Positions 46,970 through 60,500 of a stretch of DNA of 64,000 bases are shown here, piece by piece. The position numbers and the translations under genes were made by a program. The stretch is taken from the NCBI GenBank assembly GCA_950295325.1, contig OX485807.1, positions 1,180,501-1,244,500 of the forward strand, written 5' to 3'. Origin of the DNA: Polytrichum commune (Eukaryota; Streptophyta; Polytrichopsida; Polytrichales; Polytrichaceae). Position 1 is the first letter of the stretch, and each line of letters opens with the position of its first letter. The notes under the pieces are model-generated. The model had not been told where the DNA came from. It was given only the letters and a program-made list of their open reading frames with translations, and searched no databases.

Positions 46970-47215
46970 TAGTTTTGGATATGGTGGACCAGTGCCCAGG
47001 AAGTTTTTGGGCATAGTCGGTCAAGATCCCAGTGATTCTAAATCCAGCTGATTACATGTTGACATCTTCCGGTTTTTCTTTATTCATTTGAGGTATAGTC
47101 TATAGATTCCTCTAAATGATCGCTAATTCTCCTGAAGTCTTGAACTTCAACTGGTTATTTCTAAAACTCAACCAGTTCATCTGTAACTAACCGCCGGTTC
47201 TCCCCGGACATAGTG
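46970..47215 (-). repeat. Dispersed repeat, inverted copy of the 32.6/42.5-kb family
   Basis: Reverse complement of the family at 32570-32790 and 42455-42660. Here ATGTTGACATCTTCCGGTTTTTC, TTTATTCATTTGAG and CATCTGTAACTAA mark the match. Confidence 0.65.
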
Positions 47216-47467
47216 GTGGACAATCTAATCTTTCACATCCCTCACTCAGTAACTCCTGTAACCTTGTCAACTTATCAAGGTCTGGCAAATTCTGCAAACT
47301 CCTCCCATGCACATGCACAGAGTTTTCTCAATGTCATTTATTTCCCAGATACCACTGATGTTGTGCACAGTACAGTCCTATGTGAGAACATCCTGAAGAT
47401 TTGCAAAACCTTCTTGGTAGGCTGAATTATGCCTTCAATTGATGGTTGCACATACATCAGTTAGAGC

Positions 47468-47644
47468 CAGGGGCGTCATCAAGCCTAGGCCAGGGTAGGC
47501 CGGGCCTACCTTGGACTCGAAGGGCCCACCTGAAAGCCAAGGTCATATATAGAAAATGACATTTTTCCATAAATAATATGCACTAGATATAATTCGATTT
47601 CCCGAGCGGGCCTACCCTAAAAATCAAGGCTGGTGACGCCCTTG
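47468..47644. mobile_element. 177-bp hAT-type MITE with 8-bp target duplication
   Basis: The ends CAGGGGCGTCATCAAGCCT and, reverse-complemented, CAAGGGCGTCACCAGCCTT are terminal inverted repeats of the CAGGGGCG type common in hAT elements. The element is flanked by the perfect 8-bp duplication GTTAGAGC at 47460-47467 and 47645-47652, the size hAT transposases make. It is too small to code for anything. The intact duplication suggests fairly recent insertion. Confidence 0.9.
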
Positions 47645-47652
47645 GTTAGAGC

Positions 47653-50295
47653 ACACTTCATTTGTTGCTTCAAGCAAGGAACATGCAATAACAACCAAGA
47701 ACATGTGAACAACCATACGAATGCACGTACAAGTCGTGGGAACATGTGTCCTTCACCGGGAACAGTTGTGTGTATGTGGGAAAATGCTAAAAGTTGTTTG
47801 TGCAATGATCCCAAGGTTGTGACACCAGGGCCGTTAGTACTTAATTTTGTAGAGCAGACCCTCTCCCTGCCCTTTTCCATTTAGCTTAACTGCCCATTCA
47901 ACAATTAGCCTTCAATCTCCGGATGCTTGGTTTTTTTGGGTCTTTTCAAGATGATGCTCAAGTTCTTTGATATCCATTGCTCTATATTTATCAATGAAAT
48001 GTTCATTAATCATCGTTCCAAAACTCAAAAGAAGAAGCTAATGTTCTTCAAGTCGGCAGGTGACATTGTTTTGGTGGAGGTCACTGCCGACACATTTGTG
48101 GCACACAAAGAGGCTGAAGAATTGACAAGCAACTTGGTTGCCAACAACCTTGCATAGTTTTTCTCACCCTACAAGGATTGCTTCCACCTTGGCTCATCAA
48201 TGTTGGTTTTATTTAAGTAGGCACCGGAGTCTGAATATGCTTTGTGAAGCTCCTTCACAAATACTTTCTCCTTCATCCGAGCCGCACCTTTCTCCGCCTC
48301 TGTGGCATTCCACACCCATGTGGATGTCGAGAGCATGTGTCCCACATCGCCACGTGGGGGTCACTGCGGATTTAAGTATCATATGTCCAAAATTAATAAT
48401 GCAAATGAGAGCATCTTTTACACAATGGAGACATGCAAATTGCAAAACAAGTTTTTTTGGGAAATAACTAGAATAATATGATAAAACTTCCAATTATACA
48501 TGTTTTAACAAGCAATGTGGCCAAATAATCCCTTTGGATGTGTATTTTTTCATAAATAACATAATGTGCATGCTCAAGCATGCTACAACAAGAGATGCAA
48601 TCCACATCTACGATTCATTTTTGTCATTTCTATCATAGGTTGCAATAGATGTGCACATATATAATTTCAATATGTCCAAAATTCTCACATACCCACCATT
48701 CACACAAACTGTAAGCGCCATGCCACCCAACACAATGTATCTTGTCCCCCGAAGCTTGTCGTAGACCTCGCGCCAAAACACACCTCCAACCATAGTGTTT
48801 GTAGGTTGCATTTAATGATGTTGCTTGCAATTACCATCACCAATTTTTGTTGCGATATTGAGTGAATAATCAATGTTGAAGTTCTGCATCTTGTGCATCC
48901 ATATAAGGAAGGACCTTGCAATTGTGCTTTGGTCCATGTAATCGTGCTCACTGCTCTTCATTGCCACACATAGGTGGTGGTGACTTGCAAATCGGACTGC
49001 TTCTTGAACATCAGCAACACTTTCAATTTAGATGCCCTCTCGAGGGTGCAACGATGCTTGCCTTTGTCTTTCTAGTGGTCCATCTACATGTTTCCCATGT
49101 TGTCTACTCACATGTTAGCATTGAAGGAGTCATCCCGGATGATTTCACACCTTGTTGCATTGAAGTGCGGGCTATGGCAAGAGTACCCTAACATAAGTTT
49201 TAAAGTAATTCATCAACATCATTCTAGATGCAAGACAATGTGCAATTCATGTGATTCCATTTCAATAGAAATTATTGGACTATTCCTTTCAAGGCTCAAT
49301 CAATGCCATGGCCATAACCCACATTTCAATGCAACTAGGCACCATAACCCGCAAACGTCATGTGCCAACACTGCACTTTGTTGCATGGATGTGCGGGATA
49401 TGGCAAGAGATCCCAATCCACATTGATTTCGAGAAATTCATCAACATCATTGAAGAGGTGATGTTATTGTACATGAGATCACATGTCACCTGCAACATCA
49501 CATCCAAAACCTATTCAAGTTTCTCCCATCTAGACTACTTGATGCCAGAAAATACGCAATAATTACAAAACAACTGTGTTGAGAATTGCAATGTCAATGT
49601 CTAGTTGTTGAGGATGGATTTGACTATGTCAAGAGATCAATGTGCACTAGCTGGCTCACAAAAGTAACTGCATTGGCTCCCCATTAGTGCTCTAGCAAAC
49701 CTCAAGTTTCTTAATTTTTAGAAACCACTTGAAGTCAAGAGCTTTCCAACACAATTGTTGAGAATAGACTTGAAATCAAACACCCCATAAACTGAGCTTT
49801 AAATCATTTTCTAAAATGTTCCAAGCAACCCTATCCCTAGTAGTGTCAAGAAATTGTGGAGTAGCTGCACCTCCCTTATTCCCTATACGCACCTAATGAC
49901 CCAAACTAGTATCACATCCTCACAAACCCCCCACAAACACTCTACTGGACTCTACACACAAACCAAACAAGTAGAGCATGTAAGTTACTGGAGAGAGCCA
50001 CGATTTTCTTTTTCTTCTAACAAAGATCACCTCCGACATGAGGCAATAGCACTTGACCCATAACCTGACTCCGTCGACCCGTCTCGGATTTACATAAGTT
50101 ATAATGAGTCATTGTATACACAAAGAATGGAGTGTCTCTCATTCACACCAACCTACCAGTTGCATGGGATCATCTCTCATCTCTCTGTTATGTGTCGGTG
50201 CAGATTTGGTTCACAGTCATGTCAACCTCACAAATAAGTACACAAAGGAGGTGATGCATGGTGATAAGGAAATCGATCGATGCATGGATTAATTA
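47653..50295. other. Gene-free region with unassigned short frames
   Basis: Open frames up to about 110 codons occur on both strands, but I recognise no family. Two related plus-strand blocks near 49150-49190 and 49370-49410 (TTGCAT.GA.GTGCGGG.TATGGCAAGAG) are an internal direct duplication about 220 bp apart. This may be decayed transposon DNA. Confidence 0.4.
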
Positions 50296-50300
50296 CTCAC

Positions 50301-50497
50301 CTGTGGGTTTGGGAGCAATTAATCAATCGGCCACCGATGGTTCCGATGAATGCATCCCATTCCTCGGCTGTTGGCCAGCAAGCGTCCGAAGCCACACAGC
50401 GACAAGATTTGTGCCACTCACCGTGACTTGCAACTCCAGTCACCATAAACAAGGTTGACATCAAAATCGCTATAAAGACCTTGACAATGATGTACAT
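50301..50497 (-). pseudogene. First exon of a fungal-type FAD-linked oxidase, probably truncated
   Basis: On the minus strand ATG at 50497 opens a secretory signal peptide (MYIIVKVFIAILMSTLFMVTG), followed by SCRCVASDACWPTAEEWDAF and GGRLIN. The CRC..D.CWP...EW...N/I..GRL pattern is the N-terminus of secreted FAD-linked oxidoreductases (BBE/PCMH-type FAD-binding fold), best known in fungi and found in some bryophytes. The exon ends at a good donor (CACAG/GTGAGT). No FAD-binding exon was seen in the 300 bp after it and none was recognised toward 48 kb. I therefore think it is a truncated copy, though a distant exon cannot be excluded. Confidence 0.5.
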
Positions 50498-51019
50498 CTT
50501 TTTCCTGAAATTCGTACTGTTTGATCAAAATCTTGGCCTGGTTATGAGACTTGACGACTTATCAATAGATTGAAATTGTTGGATGGAGATGCATGGAGAT
50601 TCAAACTGTAGATCCGCACAGAGTCCAAAGAAAGGGCACACCCAATTTACACACACCGTATTGAAATTTGAGATCGCAGTGAGGATCTGAATTAACAAAG
50701 AGGAGTAAGTACGGAACCAAAATTATCTAGATCATCGTTGTAATCTAATGATGATGTGTTAATTAGCTGAATCATCAGTGTCGATCGGTCTGGCAGTCAA
50801 ACGATTCAACGTGGGATTAAGTCTGACTAAGTTACTGCAATCACATAATGTTGGAGCGGCAAGCACGTCATCAGTACTAAATAAATTCTTATACTACAAC
50901 AAGATGTAGGTCTTTCGAATCCTCCAATGATGGTCATCAGCACCTATGTAATTAGGATTGGGTTTGAGATCAATCCTTCGAGCTGCTCCAGTCTGCACAT
51001 TCACAGAATGCTTTATATA

Positions 51020-51125
51020 AACTTCAATAATATTTGTACGCTTACCGACCAAATTGTCAAGGATTGGGATGCATTCAACAAAGCCATCTTTCATCCTTTG
51101 ATCAATTAATGCTCCAAAACCCACC
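51020..51125 (+). pseudogene. Inverted, diverged copy of the FAD-oxidase exon fragment
   Basis: The plus strand here reads ACGCTTACCGACCAAATTGT...GATTGGGATGCATTCA, lining up with the minus-strand coding sequence ACGCTTGCTGGCCAACAG...GAATGGGATGCATTCA at 50301-50497. Protein-level remnant: DWDAFNKAIFHPLIN against EWDAFIGTIGGRLIN. About 80-90 bp align. The two copies are head-to-head about 600 bp apart, forming an imperfect inverted repeat. Confidence 0.6.
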
Positions 51126-54100
51126 AGGAAGCAGCAAAATTGTAGGTGGAAATGCAGGGGAGTGGGTGGGTGGCCGAACTCGATGACTCCGGGCCTAAAT
51201 GATAAAAGAGTTCAATGAGACAATGACATTGGAAGTGCAATGGATCTTGTGGTGGGGAAGCAGTGGACTACGATGTTCATAAGAATTGTGTGTCTGCCCA
51301 TCATGCAACTACAATGACTATGGTTAACCCTCGATTACCCCTTGAAGGACCAAGAGGCCTAAGTATATATAATAGGCTTAATAGGCTCTCCCAACATTTT
51401 GGAATGTTGTAATCATATCTTGCATAAAAATCATCGCTCTTTATAATGATTGTATCTGGTTATGAAATGGTTTGAAATGTAGAGATTCTAATATCTTTCG
51501 TAGAGAAATTTTATGTTCTCTATAAAGCTTTTTATTATTATACCTAAAAGATTTGTTTCCCTTAGATAGTGTTTATTGTAGAGTCACCAAAAGTGGACAC
51601 TATGACCTATGTTTTGGAAATTTATAAAACTTAATTAGAGAATACTCATTTTTTTTTTTTGTTTTGTGTAATTCAAAATTCCTTGAATCAATGACCATGC
51701 CAGCAACACATAAGACTACCTCTAAATTGTTGACGTCATGGGATGCAGAACGTCACTCAACTAACGAGTTGTGTACATGGTCCCAATAGTAGATTCAAGA
51801 ACAAAGACTCCAAATGTTAGAATCCTATTGCTTCATACTAAATCTAAAGTCAAGGCGGTTGAACACATCTCATCAACTGAGTATTGTTATGTTGCATTTT
51901 GCACTAATCTCGGGACAAAATACATTGTTACCGCATTCCCTTACTAAAAATATGTTATGGAGTTGTACTCATAATCAAATGATAATTGCAAATTAAGTAG
52001 ATGGGGGGTGCTTGTTGAAATTACATGAGTCCTAGTATTCATACAAATCCCACAACATAAAATATGATCTTGATTTTCTTCATCATTTCAAGCATGGGTG
52101 GCACATCATAGATTATGTCCAATAAGTGTGTATATTATGTAGATCGGTCCTTGATGGAAGCTCTTGAATACGGGTTCAAGTCACTAATGAAATGTGAAGA
52201 CATTCAAATGGGACCACAAACTTAGCTTTCCACCCCAGGGCCGGGGGTGGACTCTTCATACCACGTACAAACTAACATGAGTATAGAAAGGGGTATGGTT
52301 TGAGGCATTAGTGTATTATATATATATAAAGGAGAGGTATTGTTTTTCTCTAGTGTGTACATTTAGAAAGGCTATTATTTTTTTTGAATTAAAGGTGGCC
52401 CTAAGGGTTAGAAAAGAAGTTGAAAATAAATGTGCTAGTCTCATCTAATATACAATGTCATTCATTTGTTGTCATATGGTCATTGTCCCCAATGACTACC
52501 CTATCTATACTTGTTAAGGTTTGCATTTGAGTGCTAGGTTTTTTTCAAATTGGATCAAAGTGGAGTTTTGATTTACTTGATCATCATGATGGAGAATTTA
52601 ACTGCTATTATTGCCTTAGCTTCAGCACCGATGTGTGTATTTTAGAGTTAGATTATTATGAGTCGGTACATCATATGGATGAAAGAATCTTCAATACCTT
52701 TCTTATTGGAAAGTGAAGTTGATTACATATGTAATAAAGGCCTTTTGATTTCAAGATTGATACATTCTAAACTTTGTAGTATCACACTTGTAGCAACCAA
52801 AGTGCACATGATATTAAGAAGTTTAGTAGTGGTAACATGGATGCGTGCTAAAAGAGAGTTAGTGTAGCATGTGACATTATGGAATAACACAAAGGCAACA
52901 TTGCAATGATGGCAATAATTCTAATGATGACAATGTGATGTGTGCGAGCGTGTGCTTTGAACTCTTTGGTGGTTTATTCTAATGTCAAAACCCATGATAT
53001 AGGGGAGGGAAGCATGATAACATGGAGTGAAATTCAAACTGAGAACATATGTTCCTTTAGGGTTTGGGATATAAGAGAAGGAGTGCCATTTAGGAGGTTG
53101 GTATTATGGAGTTTAGAGTATATTTGTTGTATGTAGTGGAGGGTTATATCACATTAAAGTTCTAAAAGCTTAGTGTAGATAAATGAGTCCATTTTCTAGC
53201 CTACCATTACTACATAAACATTTTTTTTCTCTATAAAATTCTCCTATACAAGGGGTTTTCTCTCATAGTCACCCACGCACATCATTTAGGTTGCCAATGA
53301 AGAGTCCACCCCCTAGGCTTGCAACATGCTTGGGGCATCCCAACACAATTGTAATTTATAAGGGACCACCTACGAGGGAAGCTAGCACGTGAGCGGTGAG
53401 CAATAACATGTGAGCAATGAGCAATGATATGAAATGTATGTTCTTATTTAAAGATTAAACTCCATCAAAATTTATTAATTTGGCTATAAATGGAATACAA
53501 GGGGACGTTTGACATTAAAAAATAAACCCTATTACCATGGAATTCATGCTTTACATCTTTTCAAGGGGTCTATTACCATGTACTGAACATGCTATTTGTA
53601 GATCTAGAAATAAACCTTAATTTATTTTGTAGATTGAATGTTGGTATATGGGCCTCAAAATAGCTACAATTACCAACATATATTGAAAGCTCATGAAATT
53701 TATATGTCAACAATGTGCTAAGATCACATCCCCAATATATAATATTGACTATAAATGATTTATACGATTTGGGCATGATGCACATAATCTTTTAGTAATT
53801 TAAAATTATAGCTACATACATGAAAGTGTTCACCATTATGTAGTCAACTTGCATATAGATACATAAATACATGAAACACACGTGTTTGTAGTATAACTCA
53901 TTGGCATTTTCTTCCCACCATGGCATAATTTGTAAGTATTTTATTCTTGTATGTGTTCCTATGCTTTGCAATATGTGCATTTAGATTATATTAAGTTGCC
54001 TTATAGCACCGGGTGGTGGGGTGGGTGTTTGAACTAGATGGAACTTAGAATGAGAATGTAATTAAGGGATGTTTTAGATAAATTCCAACATTTGTTGTTT

Positions 54101-55365
54101 TTTCTTTTAAGTTTAGGGATGTGATTTGTACCTCTATATCTACTTTAAAATTCCCAATAGCCATTTTATTTGTAAACAACAACAAGTTATAGTAATCAAT
54201 AACTTTCATTACATATATTGTAAACATCAATGCCTTTGAAAGTCCCCTTTTATACACTCATGTTATTTGATTTGTGGAGTGTAAAGAGCATACTTACCTC
54301 TTAAAAAAACACAAAAAATTCATAGCAACCTATTGATTTGTACAAAACTAGGTGAAATAATGCCCCTCCTATATGTATATTTTTGAGCCAAATTTTCAAC
54401 AAGAGCCTTAGCTGTTAGATTGTAAACTTGTAATGTAGGTACTTTGAGTATGTTATGTCAGGTTGTTAGATGCAAACACATATGATCCAAACATCAAAAG
54501 TTATTAGTTAAAACTAAAATTTGCAACAACTGCAGTGTGCTAAAAAGTTTACATCTCCTACACCATCCAAGTCTCAATAAGATCAATGAAATTGACCCAA
54601 AAAATGATGTTATTGTAATACAATTGGGTGCAATCAAATCAAGATCATGCACTTAATACCCCCAAATAAATACCCTCTTAACGCATATGTATGTCACAAC
54701 ACATATTAGATATCCTCTCTAAGAACCTACCAAGAGCATGCGACCAATTCATTGTCTGTAATCTGAATTGTTTTGAAAGATTGCGGATGCCTTCTTTTGT
54801 GGATGCACTAGAATACAACCACCAATGTAGAGTGACATAGTATTATGTTTCAACATCCTCCATTATATTGTGCACATCTAATTCTTGCAAGATTTTTATG
54901 TTGAAATTGTAGCCATAATTTCATGTGTTTTTGGGTGATCTTAATCATTGAGAGTTATCCAAATCATAGTTGAGTTGCGACATCTTTGGATTGTGTATCA
55001 CAACAATCAATCATTTGTACATTATATTATTTGCTATCACACTCATGGCATGAGACTGTGATTTCATCCTTCAAATGTTGGCCAAGGTCAATCTCTCAAA
55101 TGCTCGAACTTCAAACAAGAACAATCCTTAAGGATCATGATATGAGCAATCCATCATTCCGATACCCATTACAATGAAGTGATTGAATCCTAAACATGTC
55201 AAGGTAGACATCCAAAGTTTATGCATGAACATTTTTGTTCTCTAGGTGGTACCCAACATTTAATAGAAATTCTGCCCAAAAAAAATAGAGGTCAATGTCC
55301 TTATGAATAATTAAAAATTCAACATTCTAAGCACCCAAAAGCTAGTTTAAAATTCTAACGTAGTT
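51126..55365. other. Gene-free AT-rich DNA with decayed repeats
   Basis: No gene recognised. An inverted word pair GGGGGTGGACTCTTCAT (52246-52262) and its reverse complement near 53288-53304 could bound a ~1.05-kb element, without visible target duplication. A tract of GTGAGCAATGAGCAATGA-type short repeats at 53385-53435 resembles 57181-57266. Confidence 0.5.
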
Positions 55366-55369
55366 TTCT

Positions 55370-56120
55370 TACATGCTTTACAAATGGCCTTAGAAAATCT
55401 TTCCAAATATAAGAAATGGCTTTGAATGAAACCTAGTGGAAATTAATTTTGGTCACAAATTTTCATTTTTTTCTCCACCGATTTACAAATGGCCCTTGCA
55501 AGACTTCCTAGGGCTTTCAAAATGTTTTGGGAAATTTCCAAAAATTTGAAATCAATATCCTTGGTGTTGAGGGTAACTTTTAATTTTTCTCACAATTTGT
55601 TTTAAAAAAATTCTCTCAAATGGTTTACAAATGGCCCTTGCATCGCTTCCAAGGGCTTTCAAAGCGATTCTAAAAACATCCAAAGGTATGAATTAGTCAC
55701 CTTGGTGCCGAGGATATTAATATCAACATTTGGGTAGCTTTTTATTTTTCTCCAAAAATCTTTTATTTTTCTCAAATGAATTTTAAATGGCCTTTGAATT
55801 ACTTCCTAGGGCCTTTGAAGTGACCTTGACAAATCTCTAAGAAATTGAAATTTGTACATATGGTGCCAATGATACAAATACCAACATTTTGGTAGCTTTG
55901 AATTTGGCGCAAAATTTCATTTATTCCTATCAAATGCTTTATAATTGGCCCTCGCATTGTTTTTGAGGGCTTTCAAAGTGACCTTGAAAATCCTCCAAAA
56001 AAGTTGAATTTTGTATGCTTGGTGCCAAGCATACAAATATCAACATTTGCGTCACCTTGAAGATAGCTCAAAATGTCTTTTATTTTTCTCAACTGCTTTG
56101 TAAATGGTGTTTTCAAAACT
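55370..56120. repeat. Diverged ~157-bp tandem repeat, four to five units
   Basis: The block ACAAATGGCCCTTGCA..GCTTCC.AGGGCTTTCAAAGTGA recurs with AAATGGCC-like words at 55488, 55628, 55785, 55942 and 56101, spacing 140, 157, 157 and 159 bp. Between them ACAAATA.CAACATTTGGGTAGC also recurs. The units have diverged considerably, so this is an old array. Confidence 0.8.
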
Positions 56121-57511
56121 TTAGTACGGGCTCCCATGGCAAGGAGTTGTGCTATACTGGGTAATTAGCCAAAGGTAGAATTAGGTTGCTTATGAACTGA
56201 GGCTTTCTTAGGCCACAAATCCTAGTGCCTACTTAGAAAGTGTAAAAACCTGCAAGCAGTACAAAGGAGTGGTGAAGTTTTGCAGTGTACGACCTTGCTA
56301 ATGAATGTATATTGTTGGTTTTTGGAATATTAATTCTTGAATTTGAAGTTCTTCCTAACTTGTTTGTGGTTGTAATATAGCTTGGCATTCTGTAAGCAAA
56401 GAGTTCCACAAAGTTAGAATTAAGAGGACCAAGTTGGTCAATGCCTCAATATTATTACTGGCTAGGAACACACCCTCTATAGTATAGTGCAATCATCTTA
56501 GTCATTATAGACTAAGTTAGGAAGCTAAAAGCAAATATGGTAGATCAATAAGGGCCAAAGTGGATAATTACATGTTGGAAGGGTGTAGCATTGTTGATAT
56601 AAGAGGGAATAAATAAAAAGATATATTGTATAGCATGTACAAAGATATGGTTATAAGTAGGTCAAATTATGAGGTAGTACACCTATGAGTCTCTACTAAT
56701 ATTAGGGGGTGGGCAATACTGGTACAACCTTCAAGAATAATATCATTGGTAACATAGTAGTATTAAGATATAGATAGTAGGGTAATGTAGACCAGAATGG
56801 GTAGCTAACATGGGTAATATAAAGAATTATAGTAGAGCTACCATCTTTTCTCAATTGCATGTCTGCATAAATGCAAATTATGAAAGTAAATGTGTCATGT
56901 AGAGGTGGACAAGAAGAAAAAAAAATCAATATCTTCACAATTCTTAATAGAGGCATTGACTAAATTGGGATCAATTATTGATGCTTATGCATATACATGT
57001 GATTTTTTAATGTAATCGTGGATTTCAAACACTGAATATAATATGTGGATTGCACTTGGATTTATTCATACTTGTTGGTGTAGTAGCGCTATCGCATCGT
57101 ATTCTAGAGAACCTCTACCATATTCAATATCATCTTGGCACCATCGTACAATACTACATCTTCACCTCATAGTGGTGGCTGAGGGAAGCTAAGACATGAG
57201 CGATGAGCGGTGAGCAATGAGCAGTGAGCGGTAACACGTGAGCAGTGAGCAATAACACGTGATCAATGGTGCCAAATATAGTAACTGGGCACGGTTTTAG
57301 GGTACATATTCTAATATTGGCATTTTTTTCTTTGCAATTTAAGAATTATAAAGTACTCACATTTTGATTGAACAAGAGTGAAGGGAGCACATTATCATAG
57401 ATATTTAAAAAAACCATCAGTCCTTTGCTGATTTTTATTATAAAAATCCACACTAATACATGTCACTTACCAAAATTCTCAAACATGCGGTTGAATACAA
57501 CACTTGGAATA
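56121..57511. other. Spacer downstream of the MULE-type gene
   Basis: No exon recognised. The tract at 57181-57266 consists of short GAGCGGTGAGCAATGAGCAG-like repeats with AACACGTGA inserts, shared with 53385-53435. No transposon terminus could be matched to the other side of the MULE-type gene. Confidence 0.5.
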
Positions 57512-60500
57512 TTACTCACATTCTACAACACCTGCAAGTTCAAGGAGTTGCATAACCTCATTGTAGGAGTATGTTGGAGTGTGAATGAACTTGTCACTAC
57601 TGTAATCCACCTTACACAAAAATCTAAACACATAGTAAAGATGTTTGCAATACACCCATTTCCCTTTCTTTCCCAAAGATTGAGATGACATTTTCGTGAA
57701 GTCAGGGCATGTACAATGTGGCATGTCAGCAATTGTGACACAATATTTGATGTTATCCTTGGAGACGATGTTGAGTAGGACTCCAAATCCTGGATATGGA
57801 ATGGCAGTTACTCCAACCACATAGTAACCGTCCATGAGTCCAGCGCTCTCCCATTTGTTTTTGTGATCTGCCGTCGGTGCTCCTAGATTGCGGCGCACCG
57901 TCTTTCCAAACCTGGAAGTTGGATGGGCATCTGGTTTTTGTGGTACACGAAAATCCGTCCGAGGAATCGGGAGCGTCGCAATTGTGGAAAGCCTATGGCG
58001 AGGAGAGAGAACCTCCCTTTGTTGTAATTGGAATCCAGCATCTTCGAGCGCCAATACCTCCTGCCTTGAGAGATTGGTACCTATCTTTACAGGCCATGTG
58101 CTGGGTACTATAGGCCAGTCTAACACGTATTTCTTCTTGGTACCACTTACACAACGTTTGATGTCGTCAGGGCAAAACCAAAACTCGTACTCCACATTGT
58201 TGGTGGAGCGGTATTCTTTCTTCAATCCCTTGTATGTAGGAGCAGGGGTGCCATGTTTGTAAGTTCCAACTTTGGCATTGCACAAAGACCCTGTATTGGC
58301 TTGCATCGCCCAACATCTTTTGGCAGAGTTGGATGGCAATCTTGCAATATGCCAATGAGAAGAAGGGCAATCAGTCTCTAACACCGATGTGGTATGTGCC
58401 ACACCATACTCTGCAGAATTCAAAGATTCCTCTATGCATGCCCTTTTAACCCTAGTGTTAGGACGAGGAATCGAGTAGTTCACTTTGTCGGGTCGATGTG
58501 AGTCGCAATCTGCACCTGGCGGCAGATCAAGTTTTCGTTTGGTAGATCCAAACAGCTCAGACCCCTCCAAAGCACAATCCCTTGTATTGAGATCTTCAGC
58601 CCCCGGATAGGATTTCATGGCATCTACTAGTAGCTTTGGATCTCCACACCGGGCAGCAGCCTTCAACTTCAAGGACGCAGAATCAGGGCCTTTACCAGTA
58701 AAACCTCCTCTCAACCACGATCTATAATTTGCAATCTGCATGAATGCACGGATCAAATCGTCCACTGTTGCTTCATAAAGACAAGTCATCTTGTTTCCAG
58801 ACTGTTGGAGCCATTTGTTGTGCATTGTCTCTGCAAGGTTACACGTCGGCATTTCTGCACGTTCATCTATATTCATATCCTGCAAACATTACACAAATTA
58901 TAGTAGATTGTATATATCATGGACATTCAAAATTAAATAATATTGGAAAAACATAGTAATGATGCACTTACAAGAATCATATGACCACCCCATTGCCTAT
59001 AACGGAAGTGCCAAAACCCCAACCACTCGGAGAGCCCGTGAATGTCTTCTTCTGTGGCAGCTCCAGATGACAACCACCATGAACGAATAACATGATATTT
59101 GGTTTCGGCTTCGTCCATTGTTTTCGCGTCTTTGTAATCTTTGCATAGTTGTTTGTGCTGAAACTGCAAAGATGCCTTGATATATTTTTGCGTCACCTTG
59201 TCCAATTTTTGTGACCAATGGAAAAGACAAGTGCGCTCACGACCCACCATTGGCAGACTTGGGTCACCTCCACCATATATCTTCCTGACCGCATTCCAAT
59301 TTGCTTGAGCACTGTCCGCCATAAAACCTTTGAAATTCACGGTTAACACTCCATTCTCCGCCATAACAGTATTCAAGTTTTCCCAGAAAAGAGTTTGAGC
59401 TGCACCATCTTCAGATTGCATGTCACAACACGCAATGGTCAACACCTTACAATACTTGCTATCGTACACATGACACGCAAGGGTGGTCCAGTCCTTCAGA
59501 CGTTTAACGTGGTCAAACATTATCCATGAATTTTCCATATCTCCTTCCTCCTGCATACGCATAACAAGATCCACACCACTCCCCGGAAGATCTACTGACA
59601 TTTTGAAGACAAATACTTTGTCTTTGGACTGTCCGGGGAACCTACTAGCATGAACGTACTTAAAGCTCGAATGGTCTTTGAGCGCCATGATACTATCCAT
59701 CGTACCCATTCCACTACGAACAAATCGCTTTGAGCCGGATACGAAATTCCGACAATTTGGAGAGGCAAGAGTAATAAATTTATCCATGACGACCTCCAAA
59801 GACAAACCTGTCAAGTGATGTCTTTCACTGTTTGATGGAGATTTTAGGAGGTAGTCTGTCAAAAATTGTTTGCTCGCTGCCAACACTATAGCGGAGTTTT
59901 TGGCAGTGGGTGTTTTTGTGACCTCATTGGCAACACATTGGTATGCAATGTCCAAAGATTCACGGCATGTACCATTGGACACAGGGTGGTCATGCACGCC
60001 TAGATGAATACAAGCCCTGGCCATTTCAGAAGATGTGGAGTGCACATATATTATGCGAGCATGGCATAAAGCTATGCATATAGGTGTGGAATGACAAACC
60101 TTACATTCCAATTTGGACCTCTCAGGGGCAATAATACCCATAGAGAATGGGGTAGGAGTTGATCCGGCCCATTCGGTGTTGTTGCGCTCGCCTGCATTGC
60201 GATGCATATAATCACAAAAATCATTAGAGCATTGGAGATGACCTGCACAAGTAGAACGTCTGAAGGTTAATCCAAAATCATTTTGGATATTTGTGGTTTT
60301 GGTGGTGCACCAAGGGTGTCCATCGCACATCTTATCCATGCCATCCATCGAACGACCATAGGCGCTTTGAACTCCAAATGGCACAGGGGGCAATACAAAC
60401 AAAATGTCACCGTCAAAAGAGGAGGGCATATACTTAACATCTCGCACCTCTATGCTGTCAAAATCAATGGACGCAAGATCTGACTTGGATCTTTTCCTAG

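Noticed and set aside
52246-53304. A ~1.05-kb transposon bounded by GGGGGTGGACTCTTCAT inverted ends
   Set aside because: The inverted words are real but short. No target duplication or further end similarity was found, so I list only the word pair.
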